In this document: piece after piece, positions 38,997 to 47,219 of the stretch
Position numbering within the stretch: position 1 is the first letter of the stretch
Layout of the letters: every line of letters begins with the position of its first letter
Assembly: GCA_965237485.1 (NCBI GenBank)
Contig: CBDEFQ010000009.1
Coordinates: forward strand, 62,001 to 126,000
DNA from: JAAELZ01 sp965237485
GTDB taxonomy: Bacteria; Pseudomonadota; Gammaproteobacteria; Arenicellales; Poriferihabitantaceae
Direction of reading: 5' to 3'
Length of the DNA stretch: 64,000 bases
Made by a program: the position numbers and the translations under genes
Notes under the pieces: model-generated
What the model was told of the DNA's origin: nothing
What the model saw: the letters and a program-made list of their open reading frames with translations, nothing else
The model's database searches: none

Positions 38997-39254
38997 ATCG
39001 AATAACCAAGTACTTCTTACAATTAACCGTTAACTTCTTACCCAGTGTTGCTCAATGTTGGTGAAAATCTGAAATGAAATAATCGAACCTACACATACCT
39101 GACGGGGACGCTGGCTTAACCATAGCCGATATCGTGTTAAGGTGTGCAGGTAGCGAATCACATTAAGGCTTGGTCTGGCGATTCACCCGACCTAATAATA
39201 GCCGGATATATGTCTGCAATTACTCATTTCTAGCAAAACCAGCGTTGACTTCAA
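38997..39254 (+). ncRNA. possible seekRNA/bridge RNA region of the IS1111 element
   Basis: This is the 258-base noncoding stretch between the transposase stop and the right inverted repeat. IS110-family elements encode a guide RNA that pairs with target and donor, and in the IS1111 group it lies downstream of the transposase. Here the 9-mer atatatgtc at 39206-39214 recurs at 39266-39274, where the right end meets flanking DNA, as a guide match would. I could not find a convincing match for the left flank. RNA ends and folding are not determined. Confidence 0.4.
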
Positions 39255-39344
39255 GGGAGGTATTCATATATGTCCCCCGAATTCCTCATAACTTGCATAT
39301 CTTAATCTGTTCTCATCCTGAATATCAATCGAGAAACTCATCAT

Positions 39345-41050
39345 CCTAAAAAACGCAGTTAAAGCCTCTCCAATGAGGCCAACATAAACAACCCTTCCAT
39401 CGTCGCTACTGCCTCCGAGACACTTTAGCCAAGTAAACAGCGGTCATCTGGCGGTTGAAGAATCGTTCCACCAAGATATTTCTTCATCGCCTCGCTTAGA
39501 ATGCGGCACCAAACTTGCGCCACGCTCAACTGCGGCGCAATCGCCTTCAATGAATTAAAGACGTGTTGTATTTGGTCAAACGTGTCGCGAATTAAGTCGG
39601 CCTTGGCGTGCGTGCTAGTAATCGTCATAGTCTTTTTCCGCCCCGATTCAGTAACGCGCCCCACCGAACTCAGTAATAGCGGTCGACTAGTAATCGCTTC
39701 CATATGTTTGTCTGGGTTAGCCAGCCTAGTGAATATATTCCACCCGTTATAAATCAAGGCAATGATCCGCGCTATAAAGCGACAGGGCTTGATATCGGCG
39801 GTAGTAAACCCGCCCCAACCCCAATGGTTCTTGATTTCATCAAAATTGTTTTCGCAGTCGGCTCGATCTCGATAATGTTGGACGATGCTAATCACCTCAT
39901 CGTCTAATGAGGTGACCAGAACAGCGTATTCAAACGCGCGAATATCATCCGCTTCTTGCAAAAAACCAAAGCTCTGCTGGCCTTGACTTTTCTCTTCCAA
40001 TACCAGCAGCGCGTCCTTTGCTAAACGACGACGAACGATTACCACGCGCCGATGATCGTTCCACGCAGCCAACTTCAAACAACTTTCTTTGGCTTCCCAG
40101 CCATCGATAACATAATCCCAGCCCGACACGCTATGCTGCTGCTGTATCAGTTGCTTAACGTACTTAGACTTCCTTAGCTTAAACAAGTAATTGACGCCTC
40201 TTTGTTCTGCAGTGCTCATCACATCCTGGGTACCCCAGTCACAATCGCCTCGAATAAAGTGCGGCCAAGATGAACGTGGCAATCGATCCAACAGCTCCCA
40301 TAGACCCGGCGAAGAATGACTAGCAGCTACCTCAGTGCCAGACTTGACCTCAACATCCAATACAAGACGAAGATTGACAATCATATAGGTGTGATACGTG
40401 TGCGAGGGCCGGCCAGGTTTGTGTGGATTATAGCCAACCTTGGCACCTTCTTGATGACCGTATAGCGGTTTAACCGTTACGTCACAATCCAATATCCATG
40501 GCTGTGTGAGCAAGGGCTCGTAGCAACGCTGCAAATGAGTTTGTAGCCAGGCTATACCTTGTTCCTCATCCATCTTCTTCAGCGCACGGCGCGCCGAATC
40601 GTCGCTAACCGCTTTGGTCATTCCAAGCATTTTGGTGTTGATACGATCGCCCATTAAGCTGGCCATGTGTGCGTAGCGATTGTGACCCGAGAGAACAGAC
40701 AACAAAAATGAGCCCAACACATTGATCTTCTCAGGTGCGTTATTGCTTCGATATTCCAATGGGCAACTGCTCACCCATGGCTTAAACAGACCACCAAGTT
40801 TTAAATATTGAATGAAAAAAGGCAACGGTCCTATGGGCGTTACTGCCGCTGACGGATCCCATTCAACGTGAATTTTTCCATCGAACGTTTCAGTCGATAA
40901 TAAGGTGGAAACAGCGTTTGAAACCTCCGGTTTTAGCGCACCCTCTGGGTGAAAGGATTTATCTTTGGCGACCATGGTGTTTCTCCTTTTAATTCAATTG
41001 ATTGCAACGATAATACATCCGTTAGTGGAGGTTCAACTGATTTTTCTAGG
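39345..41050 (-). mobile_element. IS1380-family element, copy 2
   Basis: The ends and the length of 1706 bases match copy 1, in inverted orientation. The flanks (atcat on the left, attaa on the right) do not form a duplication. The right flank starts exactly at the base after the istA stop of IS21 element B, and the left flank lies 77 bases beyond the IS1111 repeat. A recombination or deletion event therefore shaped this junction. Confidence 0.92.
39425..40975 (-). CDS. IS1380-family transposase, copy 2
   Basis: An intact 516-residue transposase, the same as copy 1 except Thr in DVMSTAEQRG. Catalytic segments are FIRGDCDWGTQDV and the DRADCENNFDEIK helix. Confidence 0.93.
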   Translation of the reverse strand: MVAKDKSFHPEGALKPEVSNAVSTLLSTETFDGKIHVEWDPSAAVTPIGPLPFFIQYLKLGGLFKPWVSSCPLEYRSNNAPEKINVLGSFLLSVLSGHNRYAHMASLMGDRINTKMLGMTKAVSDDSARRALKKMDEEQGIAWLQTHLQRCYEPLLTQPWILDCDVTVKPLYGHQEGAKVGYNPHKPGRPSHTYHTYMIVNLRLVLDVEVKSGTEVAASHSSPGLWELLDRLPRSSWPHFIRGDCDWGTQDVMSTAEQRGVNYLFKLRKSKYVKQLIQQQHSVSGWDYVIDGWEAKESCLKLAAWNDHRRVVIVRRRLAKDALLVLEEKSQGQQSFGFLQEADDIRAFEYAVLVTSLDDEVISIVQHYRDRADCENNFDEIKNHWGWGGFTTADIKPCRFIARIIALIYNGWNIFTRLANPDKHMEAITSRPLLLSSVGRVTESGRKKTMTITSTHAKADLIRDTFDQIQHVFNSLKAIAPQLSVAQVWCRILSEAMKKYLGGTILQPPDDRCLLG

Positions 41051-41932
41051 ATTAACCCAAACCATTTCATCTTATAACCAACAGGAAAATACTATGACTC
41101 CACAACAAACCCTTACCCAACTGAATGAATTACGCCTAACGGGCATGGCCGAGCAACTGTGCCATCAGTTCGACCCACCTAACACTTATGATGAGCTGGG
41201 CTTTATCGAACGACTCAGTTTGCTCGTAAACCACGAGGCCACCGTGCGGGATAACCGCAAAGTCACGCGTTTACTCAAGCAAGCGAAGTTACGATATCGC
41301 GCCCAAGCAGACGACATCGATTACCGAACTAGACGAGGTTTACACAAAGACACGGTAGCGCAGTTACTGCCCTAGACGGGGTAAACAAAAGCCGCAATGT
41401 CATCATCCAGGGCCCTACAGGCACCGGCAAAACCTTCTTGGCCTGTGTGTTAGGACAAGCGGCTTGTGAGCACGGCATTAGCACAAAATATATTCGTGCT
41501 AGCCGCTTATTTGAAGCAATGACCTTGAGCCATGGTGATGGCAGTTACACCAAGCTACTGGCACAAATAGCAAAAATCAAACTATTGATTATCGATGACT
41601 GGGGCTTGGATACACTGACTCAGCAAAACCGTAATGACCGATTAGAAATAATAGAAGATCGCCACGGTAATGGCGCCACCTTAATCACCAGTCAATTGCC
41701 CACACAACATTGACATGATGCGATTGGTGAAGCCACTTTGGCTGATGCGATTCTGGATCGCTTATTACACAACGCGCACAAAATACAATTAGAGGGGGAA
41801 TCGATGAGAAAAATCCAGTCACAACAGAGCAAAGTGTAGCCACTTTACGTTAAAATCACTTGACCGTTTGAAGGCTTGGTGCAAGTGGCCACACTTCGTA
41901 AAATTCGGTGGCCACGGTTGTAAAAATACGCA
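41051..41932 (+). mobile_element. IS21 element B, partial second copy (istB end only)
   Basis: Sequence from just after the istA stop to the right terminus (tgtaaaaatacgca) matches 8139-9014 closely. istA and the left end are absent, replaced by IS1380 copy 2. It cannot move alone without a left end. Confidence 0.88.
41094..41839 (+). pseudogene. IstB remnant, frameshifted and with an extra stop
   Basis: It has the same -1 frame break after 93 codons (TAG at 41373) as the copy at 8176, plus a second lesion: TGG to TGA at 41711-41713 in LPTQHW. It differs in a few bases (His for Tyr in QLCHQFD). Non-functional. Confidence 0.85.
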
Positions 41933-42023
41933 TTTGGGTAAAGTCTCTTACCTAATCCTTGATGCGCGTTATGAAAAGGTGCGTGAGGGCCACCAAGTGA
42001 TGATACTGTAACTTCAGGTATGG
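41933..42023 (+). mobile_element. scraps of the IS256-family mutator element
   Basis: Bases 41933-42001 equal an internal piece of the mutator transposase of 28998-30377 (LGKVSYLILDARYEKV, with Arg for Gly two residues later). They are joined directly to 42002-42023, a 22-base exact match to the outer end of that element (gatactgtaacttcaggtat and two more bases). The order and spacing differ from the intact element, so at least one deletion or rejoining took place. Confidence 0.75.
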
Positions 42024-42121
42024 CCGGCGCAGGCGGCATCGACGGAGTCTTAGGTCAAGTATTAGGCGGCGGCGCACTCATGGTGGTCGTAGGCTTAGTC
42101 AAAAAAATGTTGGCGAAGTAA
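42020..42121 (+). pseudogene. 3' end of an unknown gene, or a 33-residue ORF
   Basis: The frame reads MAGAGGIDGVLGQVLGGGALMVVVGLVKKMLAK and is followed by a good terminator. The ATG sits in the IS end sequence, so the native gene probably began upstream and was cut by the mobile element. Gly-rich and hydrophobic, it could be a membrane segment with a Lys-rich tail. I do not recognise the family. Confidence 0.45.
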
Positions 42122-42143
42122 TAATCTCTTACATTCGTAAACG

Positions 42144-42175
42144 CAAAGCCTGGGTTCGCAACCGGGCTTTTTTGT
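42144..42175 (+). terminator. rho-independent terminator
   Basis: The hairpin aagcctgg with ccgggctt around ttcgcaa is followed by six Ts. It lies 23 bases after the 33-residue frame, which supports that frame being the end of a real gene. The rest of the gap to 42408 holds no gene I can support. Confidence 0.8.
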
Positions 42176-42408
42176 GCCCGCCTGATCGGCACAACGCAAC
42201 AAGTTACTGCCTTCAGATTGACTAAATGGGCCTATCGGACAATATGTTTTGTTACTACGAAAGTGCCACTTTGGGCTTTCCCCTGCTTGCTTTCGCCCAA
42301 TGGGACAACCGTTAAGCTCACCCACCAGAAAACTGTCCTCAAATTCCCGCTTTCTGGCTACGCAAATTATTAGCCGACAAGCCCTAAATCTAGCAGTACA
42401 ATTGCGTC

Positions 42409-43272
42409 ATGAGAGAATTCGACACTAACCAATTATGTATTGCGCCCAACAGTGGGTTTAATATTGGCCAATCTGCAACAGATGCTTTAAGCAACGAGGG
42501 CAAGAACAAACTCGAAAAACAGCTACGCACCTTAACCAAGCAATTTTCCAAACTACAACGCGTGCTGTACGCAGATGATTCGCGCTCGCTCTTGCTTATT
42601 TTCCAAGCGATGGACGCGGCAGGAAAAGACAGTACGATTCGAGCGGTGACATCAGGCGTTAACCCGGCTGGCTTTCAAGTTTCATCGTTTAAGCAACCCT
42701 CTAAAAATGAACTGGATCACGACTTCTTATGGCGTAGCGCGACGCGCCTTCCAGAACGTGGTCGAATCGGCATTTTCAATCGCAGCTATTATGAAGAAAC
42801 CCTAGTGGTTCGCGTACACCCTGAATATTTAGGCGGACAGCGATTGCCGAATCAACCGCCACTGGATACGCTTTGGCAACAACGCTTCGAGTCTATAGTC
42901 GAGCACGAACGCCACCTAGATCGCAACGGCACTAAAGTAATTAAGTTCTGGCTCAACGTTTCTAAAGACGAACAAAAGAAGCGATTCCTAGATCGGCTGC
43001 GTAACCCCAAAAAATACTGGAAGTTCTCTGATAGTGATTTAAAAGAGCGCGCGTTGTGGCCACAATACATGCAGGCTTACGAAGCCATGCTTAACGCAAC
43101 TTCGACTTCTTTTGCGCCGTGGTATGCAGTACCCGCCGACAACAAGTTATGGATGCGTGTACAAATCGCTTCGATCATTGTTAATACGTTACAAGGCATA
43201 CAGCTGGGTTACCCTGAAGCGCGCAATATAGATCAATTCTCCGAATTCGAAGCCAGCTTACTCGCCGAGTAA
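42409..43272 (+). CDS. PPK2-family polyphosphate:nucleotide phosphotransferase
   Basis: The 287-residue protein has the PPK2 Walker A region FQAMDAAGKDSTIRAV near residue 67, the lid/active-site region GFQVSSFKQPSKNELDHDFL and the Walker B-like segment GRIGIFNRSYYEETLVVR. These single-domain enzymes move phosphate between polyphosphate and AMP, ADP or GDP in the cytoplasm. The class (ADP- or AMP-phosphorylating) cannot be fixed by eye. It stands 26 bases upstream of the FAD-linked dehydrogenase on the same strand. Confidence 0.9.
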   Translation: MREFDTNQLCIAPNSGFNIGQSATDALSNEGKNKLEKQLRTLTKQFSKLQRVLYADDSRSLLLIFQAMDAAGKDSTIRAVTSGVNPAGFQVSSFKQPSKNELDHDFLWRSATRLPERGRIGIFNRSYYEETLVVRVHPEYLGGQRLPNQPPLDTLWQQRFESIVEHERHLDRNGTKVIKFWLNVSKDEQKKRFLDRLRNPKKYWKFSDSDLKERALWPQYMQAYEAMLNATSTSFAPWYAVPADNKLWMRVQIASIIVNTLQGIQLGYPEARNIDQFSEFEASLLAE

Positions 43273-43298
43273 GCACGCCAAACGCTCACCCTGACTAA

Positions 43299-44717
43299 GT
43301 GCCCACCGATCATTCAACGCTCATTGGCGCACTTAAAACTATTGTTGGGCCACGCCATGTAAAACAACAGCCTAACCAGATTCGCTCATATCTAGCTGAG
43401 CGCCGCAACCATTACGCTGGCGACTGCATTGCGGTGGTTTTACCAAACACCACGCAACAAGTAAGTGACTGTGTTAAGGCCTGTGCAAAGCATAAAACTT
43501 CTATCGTGCCTCAGGGTGGGAATACTGGCTTGTGCGGCGGCACTGTGAGTAATAGGGAGCAGATCATATTATCTACTAACCGCTTAAATTCCATTCGTGG
43601 TCTCGATGAAGATAACTACTCCATGACAGTTGAGTCGGGCGCTATCTTAGCGGACATCCAAACGGCTGCACAGCAACAAGATCGGTTTTTTCCGCTGAGC
43701 TTAGGGGCACAAGGCAGCTGCCAAATTGGGGGCAATCTTTCCACTAATGCTGGAGGGATGAATGTTTTACGCTATGGAAACACTCGCGACCTGTGCCTCG
43801 GTATCGAAGTCGTATTAGCCAATGGTGACGTGCTATCCGATTTAACTGGTCTGCGTAAAAACAATACAGGATACGACCTTAAGAATCTTTTTATCGGTGC
43901 AGAAGGCACATTAGGCATTATCACCGCGGCCACGCTGAAGCTATTTCCTCAACCTAAATGGGCAGCCACGGCCTTGATTGCGGTTCCGAAACTGCAGAAT
44001 GTGGCTCACTTTTTCTCCACGCTACGCGAAGCCAGTAGCGACCAAATTAGCACTTTTGAGCTCATACCGCGCTTAGCAATTGAGCTAACCGAGCAATACT
44101 TTCCTGAGCATAAAGATCATTTTAGCCGCCCTTATCCATGGTATGTGTTGACCGTCTTACACGGAACTTCCATTGAGAACCACGTTGAAAATTGTTTAGA
44201 CAAAGTGCTCACTTTCAGCCTAAGACAAAGCTGGATAAGTGACGCGGTGGTTGCACAAAATGAAACCCAAACAGAAAAGCTAATGCTCTTAAGAGAACAA
44301 TTAGTAGAAACCCAGAGAAGGCAGGGCGCATGCGTATCCCACGATATTGCAGTACCGATTTCATCTATTCCCGCGTTTATTAGCCAAGCTGAAATATTAA
44401 TAGAGAAAATAATGCCTGCTGCACAGCCCTACGCATTTGGCCACTACGGCGACGGCAATATTCACTACAATGTATTACAGCCCAGCGGCATAGATACGGC
44501 GGTATTTAGTGAAGCGGCACCTCAATTGACCGAAGCCATTTATAATTTAGTAAATCAATTTGAAGGTTCGTTTAGTGCCGAACATGGAATAGGCTTATTA
44601 AAAAGGCAAACCATGGCCAAATACAAGCATCCTGTAGCCATTGAGGCAATGAAAGCGATTAAAGCTGCGCTTGATCCGGACGGAATATTTAACCCCGACA
44701 AGGTCATTCCTAGTTAA
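43299..44717 (+). CDS. FAD-linked 2-hydroxyacid dehydrogenase (D2HGDH/GlcD type)
   Basis: The 472-residue protein starts at a GTG. It has the PCMH-type FAD-binding domain (VPQGGNTGLCGGTVS, LGAQGSCQIGGNLSTNAGG, LFIGAEGTLGIITAATL) and a C-terminal FAD-oxidase domain with the metal-binding FGHYGDGNIHYNV and SAEHGIGLLKR. That pattern fits D-2-hydroxyglutarate or D-lactate/glycolate dehydrogenases, which pass electrons to quinones or electron-transfer flavoprotein. Substrate is not certain. Convergent with pdxH. Confidence 0.87.
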   Translation: MPTDHSTLIGALKTIVGPRHVKQQPNQIRSYLAERRNHYAGDCIAVVLPNTTQQVSDCVKACAKHKTSIVPQGGNTGLCGGTVSNREQIILSTNRLNSIRGLDEDNYSMTVESGAILADIQTAAQQQDRFFPLSLGAQGSCQIGGNLSTNAGGMNVLRYGNTRDLCLGIEVVLANGDVLSDLTGLRKNNTGYDLKNLFIGAEGTLGIITAATLKLFPQPKWAATALIAVPKLQNVAHFFSTLREASSDQISTFELIPRLAIELTEQYFPEHKDHFSRPYPWYVLTVLHGTSIENHVENCLDKVLTFSLRQSWISDAVVAQNETQTEKLMLLREQLVETQRRQGACVSHDIAVPISSIPAFISQAEILIEKIMPAAQPYAFGHYGDGNIHYNVLQPSGIDTAVFSEAAPQLTEAIYNLVNQFEGSFSAEHGIGLLKRQTMAKYKHPVAIEAMKAIKAALDPDGIFNPDKVIPS

Positions 44718-44731
44718 GCACCCCAGAACAC

Positions 44732-44773
44732 TGTCCAGACCAAATTGATGGATTCATCAATTTGGTCTGGACA
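44732..44773. terminator. 19-base perfect inverted repeat between convergent genes
   Basis: Arms tgtccagaccaaattgatg and its complement enclose a 4-base loop (gatt). It sits 15 bases after the dehydrogenase stop and 6 bases from the pdxH stop, where a two-way terminator is expected, though there is no clear T run. The hairpin is unusually long and perfect. Confidence 0.6.
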
Positions 44774-44778
44774 ATGTA

Positions 44779-45426
44779 CTAGGGTGACAACCGCTCGGTC
44801 TTCCAGTCACCCGCTTCAAGTCGATAACTAAAACGGTCGTGCAAGCGATTATCACGCCCTTGCCAAAACTCGATCTGTAACGGCACTACATTATACCCAC
44901 CCCAATACGGAGGCAACTCAACATCCTTGCCCTTAAATCGCAACATCGCATCGCGTTCGCGTTGCTTTAATTGCTTACGGCTGGTTATCACTGTACTTTG
45001 CGCAGATGCCCATGCGCCTATTTGGCTAGCCCGAGCGCGTGATTGAAAGTAGCGCAATGAATTATCACGGCTCACTTTACTGGCAACGCCTTGCACAATC
45101 ACTTGTCGGTGCAGGCTTATCCAAGGGAATATCAAACTGACTTGATCATTTAGTGCCAATTCACAGCCTTTGCGGCTTTCGTAGTTAGTGTAGAACCTAA
45201 ACCCTTTCTCATCATAACTCTTCAATAGCACCGTACGTTGCGAAGGTGCAGCTTGTTTGCTCGATGTTGCAACTATCATCGCATTGGGTTCAAATAACCC
45301 GGTAGCGATGATCTGCTCAAACCAAATTTTAAACAGTTCTAGCGGCCGCGCTGGCATTTTCGACAAACTCAATCCACTGGATGAATAAGACCGGCGTAGT
45401 TTCTGGATATCAACTGGCTGGTTCAC
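44779..45426 (-). CDS. pdxH: pyridoxamine 5'-phosphate oxidase
   Basis: The 215-residue protein matches PdxH in length and pattern: QRTVLLKSYDEKGFRFYTNY (FMN-binding), SLIFPWISLHRQV, SRARASQIGAWAS and the C-terminal PPYWGGYNVVP and RDNRLHDRFSYR. It makes pyridoxal 5'-phosphate from pyridoxine or pyridoxamine phosphate with FMN and oxygen. It looks intact. Confidence 0.95.
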   Translation of the reverse strand: MNQPVDIQKLRRSYSSSGLSLSKMPARPLELFKIWFEQIIATGLFEPNAMIVATSSKQAAPSQRTVLLKSYDEKGFRFYTNYESRKGCELALNDQVSLIFPWISLHRQVIVQGVASKVSRDNSLRYFQSRARASQIGAWASAQSTVITSRKQLKQRERDAMLRFKGKDVELPPYWGGYNVVPLQIEFWQGRDNRLHDRFSYRLEAGDWKTERLSP

Positions 45427-45546
45427 TTGAAACTCTCAAAATAAAAAGTGGATTTTAGCGGGTTTACGAGCAACCCGTCTCCTTGTTTTAGCTATAATGC
45501 GCGCCAACAACCCTGCCCAATTTTCTCTACATTTTAAAATAATACT

Positions 45547-46965
45547 TTGAAGAACCACAGTAATCACTTGATCGTTGCAATGGCAATCACTGTGATGACT
45601 GCTTGTTCCAGTGTACCTGAGGAGAAGCCTACTACAATTACGCAACAGGCAGAACCACGAACTGAGAAATCTAATTCTGCCAAGCCAACACCTGAGGCAC
45701 AACAAAGCAAACTCACCCTCAGCGTAGCTAAAGCAAAGCCGAAACCAAAGCACACGGTAGCGGCGCCAATACCGATAGCTCCAAAAGAGCTATGGCAAAG
45801 AATGCGTGAAGGCTTTAGCTTGCCAAAGCTAAACACTAAACGAGTCCAATTTTATGAGCGTCAGTTCACTGCAAAACCTGAATACATTCAGCGAATATTT
45901 ACCCGAGCAAGCTGGTTCTTACCGAGCATTTTAGATTCGGTAGAAAAACTGGGATACCCCACCGAAATTGCCCTATTGCCCGCTGTTGAAAGTGCATTTA
46001 AACTCGATGCCAAATCCCACTCTGGCGCATCAGGGCTGTGGCAATTTATTGCCAGCACTGGAAGGCTGTATGGTATGCATGAGAATTGGTGGTATGACGC
46101 GCGGCGCGACCCTGACCTATCAACCGCAGCGGCGCTTAAGTTTTTAGGCGAGCTGAACGCAAGGTTTGATGGCGATTGGTTTTTATCTCTAGCTGGCTAC
46201 AACGCAGGTGGAGGCAATATAGAAAATGCGATTCGTAAGAACAAGCGCAGTAATAAATCTTCCAATTATTCCTCATTAAAGCTGCGCAAAGAAACCGCGC
46301 ATTACGTACCAAAGTTAATTGCGTTTAAAAATATTATAATTAACCCCGAGCACTTTAATATCAAACTGCCGACAATGCCGCGCAAGCCTGTTCTGACAAG
46401 CATTGATGCAGGATCGCAAACTGATTTAAGTATTTTTGCCTCTAAGATTGGGGTCGATAGTCGCACGCTTAATTTCCTCAACCGGGCATATAAGCACGGT
46501 GTTACTCCCCCAGAAGGCCCGCACCGAATCCAGATACCCATAGCCAAAGCGGCAATAGCAAAACAAGAATTAAAACAATTGGGGGAGCAAGATAAGATGC
46601 AATGGGCTCATTACCGTGTCCAGCCAGGCGATGTACTAGAGGGGATCAGTTATAAATACAATGTCTCGGTGGCGGCAATTAAACGCACCAACAAGTTGAA
46701 GTCAGATGTCATTTACCCCGGTAAAATTTTGTTAATCCCGATAATCAAAGGAGCGAAGCGTGTAATTACCAGTGTTAGTAACAATAGTGCTTCTAAACAA
46801 TTGGGCACTAAGGTCACTCACCGCGTTCGCAAGGGCGACACCCTTTGGGAAATTGCGCGCAGATATGGTGTTAAAGTCGCACAGATTTCTTTGTGGAATA
46901 AGATCAGCCAATCACAAACGCTGCGGCTGGGTCAGAAATTATTGATCTATCCTAGATCGTCATAA
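45547..46965 (+). CDS. mltD: MltD-like lytic transglycosylase with LysM domains
   Basis: The 472-residue protein begins at a TTG (MKNHSNHLIVAMAITVMTAC), which gives a complete lipoprotein signal with lipobox MTAC; the ATG at 45580 would leave too short a signal. The SLT domain shows ALLPAVESAFKLDAKSHSG with the catalytic Glu, then SGLWQFIASTGRLYG and LAGYNAGGGNIENAI. Two LysM repeats follow (HYRVQPGDVLEGISYKYNV and HRVRKGDTLWEIARRYGV). It should cleave peptidoglycan from the outer-membrane inner face. E. coli MltD has the same layout. Confidence 0.9.
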   Translation: MKNHSNHLIVAMAITVMTACSSVPEEKPTTITQQAEPRTEKSNSAKPTPEAQQSKLTLSVAKAKPKPKHTVAAPIPIAPKELWQRMREGFSLPKLNTKRVQFYERQFTAKPEYIQRIFTRASWFLPSILDSVEKLGYPTEIALLPAVESAFKLDAKSHSGASGLWQFIASTGRLYGMHENWWYDARRDPDLSTAAALKFLGELNARFDGDWFLSLAGYNAGGGNIENAIRKNKRSNKSSNYSSLKLRKETAHYVPKLIAFKNIIINPEHFNIKLPTMPRKPVLTSIDAGSQTDLSIFASKIGVDSRTLNFLNRAYKHGVTPPEGPHRIQIPIAKAAIAKQELKQLGEQDKMQWAHYRVQPGDVLEGISYKYNVSVAAIKRTNKLKSDVIYPGKILLIPIIKGAKRVITSVSNNSASKQLGTKVTHRVRKGDTLWEIARRYGVKVAQISLWNKISQSQTLRLGQKLLIYPRSS

Positions 46966-47219
46966 TACAACTAGCTACAGCTTAAAGCGCATGGTAATCG
47001 CGTTTTCGCGTTGCCCATCTTTTTCAGAGTAATAGTCCTTACGTATCCCTAATCTTGTCGAAACCGACCTTTTGATACAGCCGAAGCGCTGCTAAATTTG
47101 ATTGGCGTACTTCTAAAAATAGGTTATCGAAATTGCGCAAAGCTAAATCTAAGCGTAAACTTTGCAGTGCTTTACTTGCGTAGTTGAGCCGCCGATACTT
47201 AGAAAACACCACAATATTT

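Larger units (their letters stand above)
36481..39267 (+). mobile_element. IS110-family (IS1111 group) element split by IS256
   Basis: Subterminal inverted repeats of 13 bases are perfect: atgaatacctccc at 36481-36493 and its complement at 39255-39267. Subterminal repeats are the mark of the IS1111 group, and the true ends lie a few bases outside. Without the inserted IS256 the element would be about 1.39 kb. The long noncoding stretch is downstream of the transposase, again as in IS1111. Confidence 0.85.

Noticed and set aside
42095..42325. A 76-residue minus-strand frame with two CPIG motifs resembling the Cys-rich repeats
   Set aside because: The repeat spacing is not kept, the terminator hairpin lies inside the frame, and no start signal is seen; the likeness is probably chance.
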